The translations under genes and the position numbers were made by a program. This document shows positions 17,579 through 26,501 of a DNA stretch of 57,582 nucleotides, piece by piece. Position 1 is the stretch's first letter. Each line of letters begins with the position of its first letter. The notes beneath the pieces were generated by a model that was not told where the DNA came from, did no database searches, and saw only the letters and a program-made list of their open reading frames with translations. The stretch spans positions 1 to 57,582 of the forward strand of contig NZ_MUGS01000006.1 of the NCBI RefSeq assembly GCF_002222055.1, read 5' to 3'. The stretch comes from Flavobacterium araucananum. GTDB lineage: Bacteria > Bacteroidota > Bacteroidia > Flavobacteriales > Flavobacteriaceae.

Positions 17579-19354
17579 ATGGCTTCAAAACCAAGTATAC
17601 CAAAAGGGACAAGAGATTTTTCACCAGCAGAGGTGTCAAAACGTCAATATATTATTCAAATCATAAAAAGTAATTTTGAGAAATTTGGTTTTCAGCCTAT
17701 TGAAACGCCTTCATTTGAAAATTCAGATACTTTGATGGGGAAATATGGGGAAGAAGGCGACCGTTTGATTTTTAAAATATTGAACAGCGGTGATTTTTTT
17801 GAAAAGAAATTGGAGAATGATTTTTTTGATTTGAATAGTATTTCAATATATGTATCAATTCAAAAAATATTTCGAGATGTGACAAGTTATATATTTCATT
17901 ATAAGATAAAAGGACAAAGTTTTTTAACTTTTGAAGACTTTGAAAAGTTATTAGTTGACAAGGAAGTACTTGCAATGATTGAGTATAAAATTGAAGAATG
18001 GACCTCTAGAAATGTGTTTAAAGATAGGGATTTTGGAATCGCTTTTGATAAAGAATTGACAGAAAGAAAAAGTTATCTCTTAGCAGAAATTGTTGATTTT
18101 ATAAGGATGACCGGCTTGGATTTTGAACAAGTGCGAAATGAGGATTTTTTACAGAAGAGTTTGTTTATTGCAGATTACAATGTTATAAAAAAAATAAGCA
18201 ATGAATTTTGTAATGTTTTAGGTCAGAAAAAATCAATATCTAGTTTTATGACTAGTTATATATCAGAAAAAGCGTTGCGTTATGATTTGACAGTGCCGTT
18301 CGCTAGATATGTTGTTCAAAATCAAAGCGAAATAGTTTTTCCTTTTAAAAGATATCAGATTCAGCCGGTTTGGCGAGCAGATAAACCTCAGAAAGGCCGT
18401 TTCAGAGAGTTTTATCAATGTGATGCTGATGTTGTTGGTTCAAAATCATTGTGGCAGGAGGTAGAATTGGTTCAATTGTACGATACCGTTTTTACATCTT
18501 TAGGTTTAGAAGGTGTAACAATTAAAATCAATAATAGAAAAATATTATCCGGAATTGCAGAAGTAATTGGTGCATCTGATAAATTGATCGATTTTACAGT
18601 TGCTCTTGATAAGCTGGATAAGATTGGCGAAGACGGTGTGAAAAAAGAAATGATCGAAAAAGGTATTCCGGAAGAGGCTTTGGTCAAAGTGCAGCCCCTT
18701 TTTAATTTTACAGGAACATTTGCAGATAAGATCCTTCAGCTTTCCAGTTTACTGGCTGAGTCGGAAGAAGGGATGAAAGGAGTAGAGGAATTGAAATTTA
18801 TTTGTGACAATGTGGCAACTTTAGGTTTGTCTACGGCTACTTTAGATCTTGATGTGACTCTGGCTCGTGGACTGAATTATTATACAGGAGCTATTTTTGA
18901 AGTAGCAGCACCAAAAACGGTTTCAATGGGATCTATTGGCGGTGGCGGTAGATACGATGATTTAACGGGTATTTTTGGTTTGAAAAATATGAGCGGGGTT
19001 GGAATTTCTTTCGGATTAGATCGTATTTATTTAGTTCTTGAAGAGTTGCAGTTATTTCCGGAAACAGTTGCAGCAACATCAAAAGCATTGTTTATTAATT
19101 ATGGAGATGCCGAAGCTTTGTATGCTTCGCAAGCGATCCAGAAATTGAGAAAAGAAAATATAAAAGTAGAACTGTATCCTGATAATGTAAAAGTGGGGAA
19201 ACAGTTTCAATATGCCGATAAAAGATTGATTCCGTTTGCTGTAATTGCAGGAGATCAGGAAATCGCATCAAATTCGTATTCTTTAAAAAATCTAGTTTCG
19301 GGAGAACAAATTTCGGTTGACTTTGAAGGATTGAAAAATGCTTTGCTGGCTTAA
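17579..19354 (+). CDS. hisS: Histidyl-tRNA synthetase with a large internal insertion
   Basis: This 591-residue class II synthetase charges tRNA-His. Motif 1 region [12 protein letters not shown] (37-48), the ATP/histidine region [13 protein letters not shown] (232-244), motif 2 [21 protein letters not shown], the HisA signature ARGLNYYTG and motif 3 [10 protein letters not shown] are all intact, as is the C-terminal anticodon-binding domain (about 500-591). Usual flavobacterial HisRS is about 455-460 residues. The excess lies between NSGDFF (residue 74) and SEKALRY (229), where relatives have a short hairpin linker: about 155 residues, mostly predicted helix, with no motif I recognise. The reading frame is continuous across it, so this is a domain-size insertion near the active site rather than a pseudogene. 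Confidence 0.93.
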   Translation: MASKPSIPKGTRDFSPAEVSKRQYIIQIIKSNFEKFGFQPIETPSFENSDTLMGKYGEEGDRLIFKILNSGDFFEKKLENDFFDLNSISIYVSIQKIFRDVTSYIFHYKIKGQSFLTFEDFEKLLVDKEVLAMIEYKIEEWTSRNVFKDRDFGIAFDKELTERKSYLLAEIVDFIRMTGLDFEQVRNEDFLQKSLFIADYNVIKKISNEFCNVLGQKKSISSFMTSYISEKALRYDLTVPFARYVVQNQSEIVFPFKRYQIQPVWRADKPQKGRFREFYQCDADVVGSKSLWQEVELVQLYDTVFTSLGLEGVTIKINNRKILSGIAEVIGASDKLIDFTVALDKLDKIGEDGVKKEMIEKGIPEEALVKVQPLFNFTGTFADKILQLSSLLAESEEGMKGVEELKFICDNVATLGLSTATLDLDVTLARGLNYYTGAIFEVAAPKTVSMGSIGGGGRYDDLTGIFGLKNMSGVGISFGLDRIYLVLEELQLFPETVAATSKALFINYGDAEALYASQAIQKLRKENIKVELYPDNVKVGKQFQYADKRLIPFAVIAGDQEIASNSYSLKNLVSGEQISVDFEGLKNALLA

Positions 19355-19607
19355 GACTTTTAAAGCAAAGTTTTTAGTTGATTAAAGTAGACGGCGTTCT
19401 CAGAGCTTAATGATGATTATTGATAAAATAATTCGTGATAATTCATGAAATTCGTGGCTAAATGAATCGCAAAGAACGCAAATATTGAGGTAAATTTCAT
19501 AAAGCTTTGGAGGTGATTGTGTTAGTCAATTATTAGTTTAAATCTTTTTAAATCTCCGTGAAATAATTGCGGGATAAGAAAAAAAGCATTTAATTTGCGG
19601 CCTTGAT
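19355..19607. other. Gene-free stretch between hisS and tRNA-Trp with a repeat A remnant
   Basis: No gene is evident. A degraded copy of repeat family A (AATTCGTGATAATTCATG and AAATTCGTGGCTAA) lies at 19430-19461. The remainder is AT-rich with no clear hairpin. Confidence 0.5.
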
Positions 19608-19678
19608 ACGGGCGTAGTTCAAGGGTAGAATAGCGGTCTCCAAAACCGTTGATGGGGGTTCGAATCCCTCCGCCCGTG
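19608..19678 (+). tRNA. tRNA-Trp (anticodon CCA)
   Basis: A 71-nt cloverleaf. The 7-bp acceptor stem is ACGGGCG/CGCCCGT with discriminator G, the D arm is GTTC/GAAT, the anticodon stem GCGGT/ACCGT encloses the loop CTCCAAA with anticodon CCA (decodes UGG), and the T arm is GGGGG-TTCGAAT-CCCTC. The 3' CCA is not encoded. It is followed by a terminator at 19751-19787. Confidence 0.95.
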
Positions 19679-19750
19679 CGAAACAAATTGATCAATAACG
19701 ATAGTTATTAATTATTTATCAGAGACTTCGGGTAAGTAAAAAAAAGCATA

Positions 19751-19787
19751 AAAAAAAGCTTCGTCTATAATAGATGAAGCTTTTTTT
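19751..19787 (+). terminator. Intrinsic terminator downstream of tRNA-Trp
   Basis: A 15-bp stem (19753-19767 with 19771-19785, one G-U pair) encloses a TAA loop and runs into T7. The A-rich left flank makes it usable in both directions. Confidence 0.8.
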
Positions 19788-19985
19788 AATATAAGGTAAA
19801 CTTGAATTAATAATTATTTATAAAGCCGAGGCCAACCCTTAAATTCAATTTTGATAGGTAATAATTTAGTTTCCATTTTGGATTCCAAATATAGTATAAA
19901 CTAAAACGTAATAGTCTTAAAATTATACTAAATTTTATTTGGTGTTTGTGGTTTTTTAAAAGGCTCAGTTGCAATAAAGTGACAA

Positions 19986-20018
19986 TTTGACATTTTGAAA
20001 GATTTGGCAGTACTTTTG
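19986..20018 (+). promoter_or_regulatory. grpE promoter (-33 TTTG, -7 TACTTTTG)
   Basis: TTTG at 19986-19989 and TACTTTTG at 20011-20018 are 21 nt apart, a good match to the two-part Bacteroidota vegetative promoter. The grpE ATG follows 23 nt after the -7 element. The region between the upstream terminator and this promoter (19790-19985) has no gene. Confidence 0.6.
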
Positions 20019-20041
20019 CAATCCAACAGAAAGAATAAAAA

Positions 20042-20620
20042 ATGAAGTTTAAGAATATTTTTAAAAATAAAAGTAATATGACTACGGAAAATACAGAGTT
20101 CGATCAGGAATTAGATGATGTAACGTTAGAGAACAATGCCAACGGTGAACAATTAATTGTTGAAGAATTAAGTGTTGAAGAGCAATTGGCTCAAGACTTG
20201 GCAAAAGAAAAAGATAAGTTTTTGAGATTATTTGCTGAATTTGAAAATTACAAAAAAAGAACTTCAAAAGAGCGTATGGATTTGTTTAAAACAGCAAATC
20301 AAGAAGTTTTGTTAGCAATGCTTCCTGTTTTGGATGATTTTGACAGAGCTATTGTAGAAATCAATAAATCTGAAGATGAAGTTTTGTCTAAAGGAGTTGA
20401 GTTGATTCACGAAAAATTTAAAAGTACTTTGGTTTCTAAAGGTTTAGAGCAGGTTGAAGTAAGAGCAGGTGATGCTTTTAATGCTGATTTTGCAGAGGCA
20501 ATTACCCAAATCCCAGCGCCGTCTGAGAAATTAAAAGGTAAAATTGTTGATGTTATTGAAAAAGGATACAAATTAGGAGATAAGATTATTCGTTTTCCTA
20601 AAGTAGTTATCGGAAACTAA
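20042..20620 (+). CDS. grpE: Nucleotide exchange factor GrpE
   Basis: The 192-residue cochaperone releases ADP from DnaK. It has an acidic, disordered N-terminus (1-50), a long helical dimerisation region with EKDKFLRLFAEFENYKKRTSKE (about 57-78), and the C-terminal beta domain with the GrpE signature around FNADFAEAITQIPAPSE and ending GDKIIRFPKVVIGN. Length is normal. It has its own two-part promoter and forms a heat-shock pair with dnaJ 99 nt downstream. dnaK is not in the window. Confidence 0.95.
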   Translation: MKFKNIFKNKSNMTTENTEFDQELDDVTLENNANGEQLIVEELSVEEQLAQDLAKEKDKFLRLFAEFENYKKRTSKERMDLFKTANQEVLLAMLPVLDDFDRAIVEINKSEDEVLSKGVELIHEKFKSTLVSKGLEQVEVRAGDAFNADFAEAITQIPAPSEKLKGKIVDVIEKGYKLGDKIIRFPKVVIGN

Positions 20621-20719
20621 AAATGTAAATTAGATTCTGAATATCAATTTTTTAAGAATTTGATTTTAGAATTTATCCTGTTCTGAAGTTTCGGGATCGG
20701 ATCGAATTTAACCTAAATT

Positions 20720-21832
20720 ATGAAAAAAGATTTTTACGAAATACTGGGCATTTCAAAAAATGCTGACGCTGCCGAAATTAAAAAAGCTTACCGAAAAAGT
20801 GCTTTGAAATATCACCCGGATAAAAATCCAGGCGACAAAGAGGCAGAAGAAAACTTTAAATTAGCTGCAGAAGCTTATGAAGTTTTGAGCGATCCTAATA
20901 AAAAAGCAAAATACGACCAATATGGACATCAGGCTTTTGATGGTTCCGGAGGTTTTGGTGGTGGTGGCCACGGTGGTATGAATATGGATGACATTTTCAG
21001 CCAGTTTGGTGATATTTTTGGTGGCGGATTTGGAGGTTTCGGAGGCGGTGGCGGAGGTCCTCGTCGTGCGAAAGGAAGCAATCTTCGAATTAAAGTAAAA
21101 CTTACTTTAGAAGAAATTGCAAATGGTGTTGAGAAAAAAGTAAAAGTAAAACGTAAAGTTCAGGCTAAAGGAGTAACATACAAAACATGTTCGACTTGTA
21201 ACGGTCAGGGACAAGTGATGCGTGTAACCAATACTATTTTAGGAAGAATGCAATCTGCATCAACATGTCCTACTTGTGGAGGTTCAGGTCAGATTTTAGA
21301 TAAAAGACCTTCTGAAGCGGATTCGCAAGGAATGGTACAGGAAGATGAAACTGTTTCGATCAAAATTCCTGCAGGAGTTGTTGATGGTATGCAATTGAAA
21401 GTTTCTAATAAAGGAAATGATGCCCCTGGAAATAGTATTCCAGGTGATTTAATTGTAGCCATTGAAGAATTAGAGCATGAATTCCTGAAACGTGAAGGCG
21501 AAAATATTCATTATGATTTATACATTAGTTTTCCGGAAGCAGTTCTGGGAATTTCTAAAGATATTGAAGCAATCAACGGAAAAGTTCGTATTAAATTAGA
21601 AGAAGGTATTCAATCCGGAAAAATCTTAAGATTAAAAGGAAAAGGGATTCCAAGTATAAACGGTTACGGAAGTGGTGATTTACTGGTTCATGTAAATGTG
21701 TGGACTCCAAAAACATTAAGTAAAGAGCAAAAACAATTTTTTGAAAATGCGCTTAACGACGAACATTTTGTTCCAAGTCCTGAAAAATCAGAAAAATCAT
21801 TTTTTGAGAAAGTAAAAGATATGTTTTCATAA
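20720..21832 (+). CDS. dnaJ: Chaperone DnaJ with a reduced zinc-binding domain
   Basis: The 370-residue Hsp40 stimulates DnaK ATPase and delivers clients. The J domain (1-70) has the HPD motif in YHPDKNPGD, followed by a long Gly/Phe-rich linker (about 75-115). The zinc region contains only two CxxCxGxG motifs, CSTCNGQG and CPTCGGSG, instead of the four in E. coli DnaJ. That is four cysteines, enough for one zinc rather than two. Substrate-binding domains and the dimerising C-terminus follow at normal length. From memory the reduced zinc domain is a feature of the flavobacterial lineage, not damage. A terminator follows. Confidence 0.95.
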   Translation: MKKDFYEILGISKNADAAEIKKAYRKSALKYHPDKNPGDKEAEENFKLAAEAYEVLSDPNKKAKYDQYGHQAFDGSGGFGGGGHGGMNMDDIFSQFGDIFGGGFGGFGGGGGGPRRAKGSNLRIKVKLTLEEIANGVEKKVKVKRKVQAKGVTYKTCSTCNGQGQVMRVTNTILGRMQSASTCPTCGGSGQILDKRPSEADSQGMVQEDETVSIKIPAGVVDGMQLKVSNKGNDAPGNSIPGDLIVAIEELEHEFLKREGENIHYDLYISFPEAVLGISKDIEAINGKVRIKLEEGIQSGKILRLKGKGIPSINGYGSGDLLVHVNVWTPKTLSKEQKQFFENALNDEHFVPSPEKSEKSFFEKVKDMFS

Positions 21833-21869
21833 GCTGAACTTTTCTAAAATGTTTTAGATAATAAATTTA

Positions 21870-21905
21870 AAAACCCATTCTAGTTTAAATTAGGATGGGT
21901 TTTTT
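21870..21905 (+). terminator. Intrinsic terminator after dnaJ
   Basis: Stem ACCCATTCTA (21873-21882) with TAGGATGGGT (21891-21900), one wobble pair, followed by a run of T's to 21905. Confidence 0.8.
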
Positions 21906-21998
21906 GTGTTAATAGTGTAAAGTTTCGCTACGAATTATTTACTTTTACACACGCGATACCACAAAGGTTAAATTGACGCAGAAAATCTTAAAAATAGC

Positions 21999-22928
21999 AT
22001 GAGCAACTTACTCGAAGTACATAAAGTCGTAAAACAATACGGTGATTATGTAGCGCTTAACGAAGTTTCATTAAATGTGCCAAAAGGCAGTATTTATGGG
22101 CTATTAGGTCCCAATGGAGCTGGAAAAACTTCTCTGATCCGAATCATAAATCAGATTACATTACCGGATAGTGGCGAAATAATTTTGGATGGAGAAAAAT
22201 TGCAGCCCAAACATGTGCAAACAATTGGTTATCTTCCTGAAGAAAGAGGTTTGTATACTTCAATGAAAGTAGGCGAACAATGTTTGTATTTGGCACAAAT
22301 GAAAGGACTTTCTAAGGCCGAAGCAAAATTGCAGTTAGAATATTGGTTTGATCGCTTGGGGATTCAGGGTTGGTGGAATAAAAAAATCCAGGAACTTTCT
22401 AAAGGAATGGCACAAAAAATTCAGTTTGTGGTTTGTGTATTGCACAAGCCAAAATTACTGATTTTTGATGAGCCTTTTTCCGGATTTGATCCCGTAAATG
22501 CAAACGTTATTAAAGATGAAATTTTAGCATTAAAAGAGCAGGGCGCGACAATTATTTTTTCGACTCACCGCATGGAGAGCGTGGAGGAACTTTGTGATCA
22601 TATTGCTTTAATTCATAAATCGAATAAGTTAATAGAAGGAAAACTAAGCGATGTAAAACGCCAGTTTAAAACCAATAGTTTTGAAGTTGGGATTTTGACC
22701 GGTAATGTCGAAGGATTGATGTATGATCTAACACAAAAATTTACGGTTTCGCCGGCAAATTTCAAATCATTAAATGACGATTTAAAATTAGAGATTCAAA
22801 TTGGTAATGCAACGCCAAATGAGTTATTAAATATTTTGACACAAAGAGGTCAGGTAACACATTTTGTAGAGAAAATTCCAAGTGTAAACGATATTTTTAT
22901 TCAAACGGTAACCGAAAATAAAGTTTAG
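21999..22928 (+). CDS. ABC transporter ATP-binding protein, NatA type
   Basis: The 309-residue ATPase has Walker A GPNGAGKT (37-44), the signature LSKGMAQK (133-140, diverged from LSGGQ as is usual for NatA-like exporters), Walker B LLIFDEPFSG (153-162), and the H-loop STHRME. A C-terminal extension of about 85 residues (DUF4162-like) follows the nucleotide-binding domain. It pairs with the ABC-2 permease directly downstream. NatAB-type exporters pump sodium or other small compounds; the substrate here is unknown. Confidence 0.92.
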   Translation: MSNLLEVHKVVKQYGDYVALNEVSLNVPKGSIYGLLGPNGAGKTSLIRIINQITLPDSGEIILDGEKLQPKHVQTIGYLPEERGLYTSMKVGEQCLYLAQMKGLSKAEAKLQLEYWFDRLGIQGWWNKKIQELSKGMAQKIQFVVCVLHKPKLLIFDEPFSGFDPVNANVIKDEILALKEQGATIIFSTHRMESVEELCDHIALIHKSNKLIEGKLSDVKRQFKTNSFEVGILTGNVEGLMYDLTQKFTVSPANFKSLNDDLKLEIQIGNATPNELLNILTQRGQVTHFVEKIPSVNDIFIQTVTENKV

Positions 22929-22936
22929 AGTTTAAA

Positions 22937-22999
22937 TTTTAGATTTTAGAGTGAAAACCTGGAATCAAAAATCTAAAGTCAACAATCTAAAATCTAAAA
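22937..22999. repeat. Inverted repeat, family E, before the ABC permease gene
   Basis: Perfect 14-bp arms TTTTAGATTTTAGA (22937-22950) and TCTAAAATCTAAAA (22986-22999). The right arm ends 7 nt before the ATG at 23007. It fills the 78-bp gap between the ATPase and permease genes. Confidence 0.65.
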
Positions 23000-23006
23000 T
23001 AAAAAA

Positions 23007-24323
23007 ATGAGTATAATTTCATTAATTATAAAAAGAGAATTTATTGCAAAAGTCCGCAATAAATCTTTTGTTGTCATGACTTTTTTAAGTCCGTTATTGT
23101 TTGTTGCAATTGCTGGATTTATTGGGTATCTGAGTTCAATGAAAGCCGAAACCAAACGAATCGCAATTCATGACGAAACGGGTTTGTTTGCCAATGATTT
23201 TGTAAAGAAAAATAAAAAAGAAACAGATTTTAAATATCTTAATTTATCCGAAATTAATACACAGGCACTTAAAGACAGTATTACTAACGAGAGTTTTGAT
23301 GGTTTAATTATTATCCCGAAAACAAATAATTTAAAAGATTTAGAAAGTAAAATCGAGTTTATTTCGAATAACAGTCCAAGTATTTCTTTTATCGAAAAAA
23401 CACAAGATGTAATAGGAGAAAAAATTACAAAAATAAATCTCGAATCTGCAAAGCTGGATACTCTGGCAATCAAAAAAGCACAGTCAGCGGTCAATATTCA
23501 TTTGGTAAAGGCTTCCGGAGAAGAAAGTCTAAAAGGATTAAATGAAATAAAAATAGCGATTGGCGGAGCATTTGGATATTTGATCATGATGTTTATTATC
23601 ATTTACGGGAATATGGTAATGCGAAGCGTAATCGAAGAAAAAACGAACCGAATTATCGAGATTATTATTTCATCAGTAAAACCATTTCAGTTAATGATTG
23701 GTAAAATTGTTGGAACTTCTCTGGCAGGACTACTGCAATTTGTAATCTGGGCGATAATTGGATTAGGACTTATGTTTGCTGCTTCTGCATTTTTTGGTGT
23801 AAATGTTGGACCAACAGCGCGAATTTCGCCAGAATTAATGCATTCGGCTCAACAAGAAATGTCAGGGACTGCACAAATGTATATTCGCGAATTATGGAAT
23901 TTACCAATTGCCAGCATTATAATTGGTTTTGTAATTTACTTTATTGGGGGGTATTTCCTGTATAGTTCTTTTTATGCCGCCATTGGAGCAGCTGTTGATA
24001 ATCAAACAGATTCGCAACAATTTCTTTTGCCTATTTTAATGCCGCTTATCCTGAGCGTTTATATCGGATTTTTTACAGTTGTAAATGATCCTCACGGAAC
24101 TATCGCAGTAGTGTTTTCGATGATTCCGCTTACATCACCCATCGTAATGTTAATGCGATTGCCTTTTGGAGTGCCGTGGTGGCAAATTGCGATTTCGGTA
24201 TCATTATTGTTTGCTACTTTTTTTCTTGTAGTGTGGTTTGCAGCCAAAATTTACCGTATTGGTATCTTAATGTACGGCAAAAAACCTACCTGGAAAGAAT
24301 TGTATAAATGGCTTAAATATTAG
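23007..24323 (+). CDS. ABC-2 type permease, NatB-like
   Basis: The 438-residue membrane protein has one N-terminal helix (about 20-42), a large extracytoplasmic domain (about 45-180) and five to six helices in the C-terminal half, with VIEEKTNRIIEIIISSVKPFQLMIGKI, the conserved ABC-2 coupling segment. It partners with the upstream ATPase. NatB-like permeases export sodium or hydrophobic compounds; I infer an efflux role without a specific substrate. The TAG stop codon is also the start of a 20-bp inverted repeat. Confidence 0.9.
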   Translation: MSIISLIIKREFIAKVRNKSFVVMTFLSPLLFVAIAGFIGYLSSMKAETKRIAIHDETGLFANDFVKKNKKETDFKYLNLSEINTQALKDSITNESFDGLIIIPKTNNLKDLESKIEFISNNSPSISFIEKTQDVIGEKITKINLESAKLDTLAIKKAQSAVNIHLVKASGEESLKGLNEIKIAIGGAFGYLIMMFIIIYGNMVMRSVIEEKTNRIIEIIISSVKPFQLMIGKIVGTSLAGLLQFVIWAIIGLGLMFAASAFFGVNVGPTARISPELMHSAQQEMSGTAQMYIRELWNLPIASIIIGFVIYFIGGYFLYSSFYAAIGAAVDNQTDSQQFLLPILMPLILSVYIGFFTVVNDPHGTIAVVFSMIPLTSPIVMLMRLPFGVPWWQIAISVSLLFATFFLVVWFAAKIYRIGILMYGKKPTWKELYKWLKY

Positions 24324-24405
24324 TTTTATTCTAAGTTACAAGATTCAGAGGGACAAAGGTTCAAAGGTTTTGTAAAATTTGAATTTTGTAACTTAGAATA
24401 AAACT
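24322..24405. repeat. 20-bp perfect inverted repeat enclosing a family B element
   Basis: The arms at 24322-24341 and 24386-24405 are exact reverse complements. The left arm starts within the permease stop codon. The 44-nt loop contains GGGACAAAGGTTCAAAGG of family B. It may serve as the terminator of the exporter operon, although no T-run follows. Confidence 0.7.
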
Positions 24406-24474
24406 TTAAGAATCAAGCAAGGAGTATAAAAGATGTATTAATAATAGTAGATTAAAAGGCGCCATAGTGACAAA

Positions 24475-24522
24475 GATTTTAAACTTTGTACCTCTGAACC
24501 TTTGCAACTTTGAACCTTTAAA
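24475..24522. repeat. Repeat family B element before the sigma-54 regulator gene
   Basis: TTTGTACCTCTGAACC and TTTGCAACTTTGAACC motifs are the reverse complement of family B sequence at 24350-24370, and run into an A9 tract and the ATG at 24529. Related copies occur at 37678 and 54986. Confidence 0.55.
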
Positions 24523-24528
24523 AAAAAA

Positions 24529-25692
24529 ATGAGTAAAATACTAATTATAGAAGACGAAGCAGCGATTAGAAGAGTTTTGGTAAAAATTTTATCAGAAGAA
24601 AACGATTCGTATCAGGTAGAGGAAGCAGAAGATGGATTTGCTGGTCTGGACAAAATAAAAAACAACGATTATGATTTGGTTTTGTGTGATATCAAAATGC
24701 CAAAAATGGACGGTGTTGAGGTTTTAGAAGAAGTAAAAAAAATCAAACCAGAGATTCCAATGGTAATGATCTCAGGTCACGGCGATATGGAAACGGCGAT
24801 TCATACCATGCGTCTTGGAGCTTTTGATTACATCTCGAAACCACCGGATTTAAATCGTTTACTGAATACTGTTCGTAATGCTTTGGATAAAAAACAACTG
24901 GTAGTTGAGAATAAGATCTTAAAGAAAAAGGTTAGCAAAAACTACGAAATGGTAGGAGAGAGCGAAGCCATCAATCATATTAAAGTAATGATTGATAAAG
25001 TTGCGCAAACAGAAGCCAGAGTTTTGATTACGGGACCTAACGGAACCGGAAAAGAATTAGTAGCGCATCAATTGCATGAAAAAAGCGAACGTGCAAATTT
25101 TCCCTTAATAGAAGTAAACTGTGCTGCGATTCCGAGTGAATTAATCGAAAGCGAATTGTTTGGTCATGTAAAAGGTGCTTTTACATCTGCGGTTAAAGAT
25201 CGAGCAGGAAAGTTTGAAGCAGCAGATAAAGGAACTATTTTTCTGGATGAAATTGGCGATATGAGCCTTTCTGCACAAGCCAAAGTATTGCGTGCTTTGC
25301 AGGAAAGTATGATTACCAGAGTTGGGGCCGAAAAAGATATTAAAGTCGATGTGCGTGTTGTGGCTGCAACCAATAAAGATTTAAAAACTGAAATAGCCGA
25401 AGGTCGTTTCCGCGAAGATTTGTACCATCGTCTGGCAGTTATCCTGATCAAAGTTCCACCATTGAACGAACGACGTGAAGATATTCCGGCTTTGATTACT
25501 CATTTTACAGAGAAAATTGCTTCAGAACAAGGAAATACAGTTAAGATATTTTCTACGCAAGCCATAAAATTATTGCAGGAATACGATTGGACCGGAAATA
25601 TCCGTGAACTTCGAAATGTAGTCGAAAGATTGATCATTTTGGGAGGAACTGAAATCTCTGAAACCGATGTAAAAATGTTTGCAAGCAAATAA
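24529..25692 (+). CDS. NtrC-type sigma-54 response regulator lacking a DNA-binding domain
   Basis: The 387-residue protein has a receiver domain (1-120; D54 phospho-acceptor in LVLCDIKMPKMDG, K104) and an AAA+ domain (about 140-375) with Walker A GPNGTGKE (169-176), GAFTSA (216-221) in place of GAFTGA, Walker B GTIFLDEIGD and the R-finger region RFREDLYHRL. It stops right after the AAA+ lid, where NtrC relatives have a Fis-type HTH. It would have to act on sigma-54 holoenzyme from solution, as known for FlgR and CtcC, or use another DNA-binding partner. No sensor kinase gene is adjacent. A palindromic repeat region precedes it. Confidence 0.88.
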   Translation: MSKILIIEDEAAIRRVLVKILSEENDSYQVEEAEDGFAGLDKIKNNDYDLVLCDIKMPKMDGVEVLEEVKKIKPEIPMVMISGHGDMETAIHTMRLGAFDYISKPPDLNRLLNTVRNALDKKQLVVENKILKKKVSKNYEMVGESEAINHIKVMIDKVAQTEARVLITGPNGTGKELVAHQLHEKSERANFPLIEVNCAAIPSELIESELFGHVKGAFTSAVKDRAGKFEAADKGTIFLDEIGDMSLSAQAKVLRALQESMITRVGAEKDIKVDVRVVAATNKDLKTEIAEGRFREDLYHRLAVILIKVPPLNERREDIPALITHFTEKIASEQGNTVKIFSTQAIKLLQEYDWTGNIRELRNVVERLIILGGTEISETDVKMFASK

Positions 25693-25773
25693 AATTAATT
25701 TAATGATTTAATAATTGAAAGATTTTTTTCAGGATCTAATCTTTCCATTTTTCAATCTTTTCAATCTCAATAG

Positions 25774-26439
25774 ATGAAACTAAAAAAAATAAACGAAAAA
25801 TTACAAAACGCATTAATTGAAAATGGTTTAACAGAGGCAAATGTTTTGCAGCAAGAAACTTTTTCGACTATAAAAAGTGGGGCGGACTGCATTATTCTTT
25901 CTCCGGCAGGAAGCGGGAAATCGACAACAATTGTATTAAATGTCATTCAGCAATTGGCAGGACAAACAGAAGAATCGCCACGTGCTTTGATTTTTGTTGA
26001 GGACAAAGCCAAAGTGTTAGAGATGGTGGAGCTTTTTGCGAAATACGGAAAATATACCAATCTAGAAGTTTATGGTGTACACGATAAAGGCGATACAGAT
26101 TATGATAAAAACTATATTTCGACCGGAATAGATGTTCTTATTGGTACACCAAATAAATTAAGCGATATGTTTACTACAGCGGGTTACAACGTAAACCGCT
26201 TAAAAATGTTTATTATCGACGATGCAGATCCTATGTTAAAATTGCGTCACGAAACTAAAATCATGCGTATTTCGAATAGTATCACAAAAACACAGCGTAT
26301 TATTTTTGCAGAAAAATTGACAGAACGTATCGAAATTTTAGCAGATAAATTAATGCTGGAACCTTATCTGTTTGATATGGATGAAGAAGGGGAAGAAGAA
26401 CTGGACGAAGAAGAAAACGATATTGAAGAAGAAGAATAA
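25774..26439 (+). CDS. Half-size DEAD-box-like protein (RecA1 domain only)
   Basis: The 221-residue protein resembles only the N-terminal helicase domain of DEAD-box proteins: a Q-like segment (LQQETF), motif I SPAGSGKST (43-51), motif Ib GTPNKL (124-129) and a DDAD version of motif II (149-152). Motif III SAT is replaced by FAEKLT, and the second RecA domain with motifs IV-VI is absent. It ends in a strongly acidic tail (about 201-221). The frame ends cleanly with no helicase C-terminus downstream, so this looks like a stand-alone conserved form rather than a fragment. It might bind ATP and RNA or partner another helicase; unwinding alone is unlikely. Confidence 0.75.
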   Translation: MKLKKINEKLQNALIENGLTEANVLQQETFSTIKSGADCIILSPAGSGKSTTIVLNVIQQLAGQTEESPRALIFVEDKAKVLEMVELFAKYGKYTNLEVYGVHDKGDTDYDKNYISTGIDVLIGTPNKLSDMFTTAGYNVNRLKMFIIDDADPMLKLRHETKIMRISNSITKTQRIIFAEKLTERIEILADKLMLEPYLFDMDEEGEEELDEEENDIEEEE

Positions 26440-26444
26440 AGTCT

Positions 26445-26483
26445 CAGTCTCAGTATTCAGCCTGAGACTGAATACTGAGACTG
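26445..26483. repeat. Hairpin repeat, family D copy 1 (CAGTCTCAGTATTCAG)
   Basis: Perfect 16-bp arms at 26445-26460 and 26468-26483 with a 7-nt loop, located in the 62-bp gap between the DEAD-like and hydrolase genes. A related longer copy is at 27573-27642. Confidence 0.7.
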
Positions 26484-26501
26484 GAAACTAAAAGATAATT
26501 T

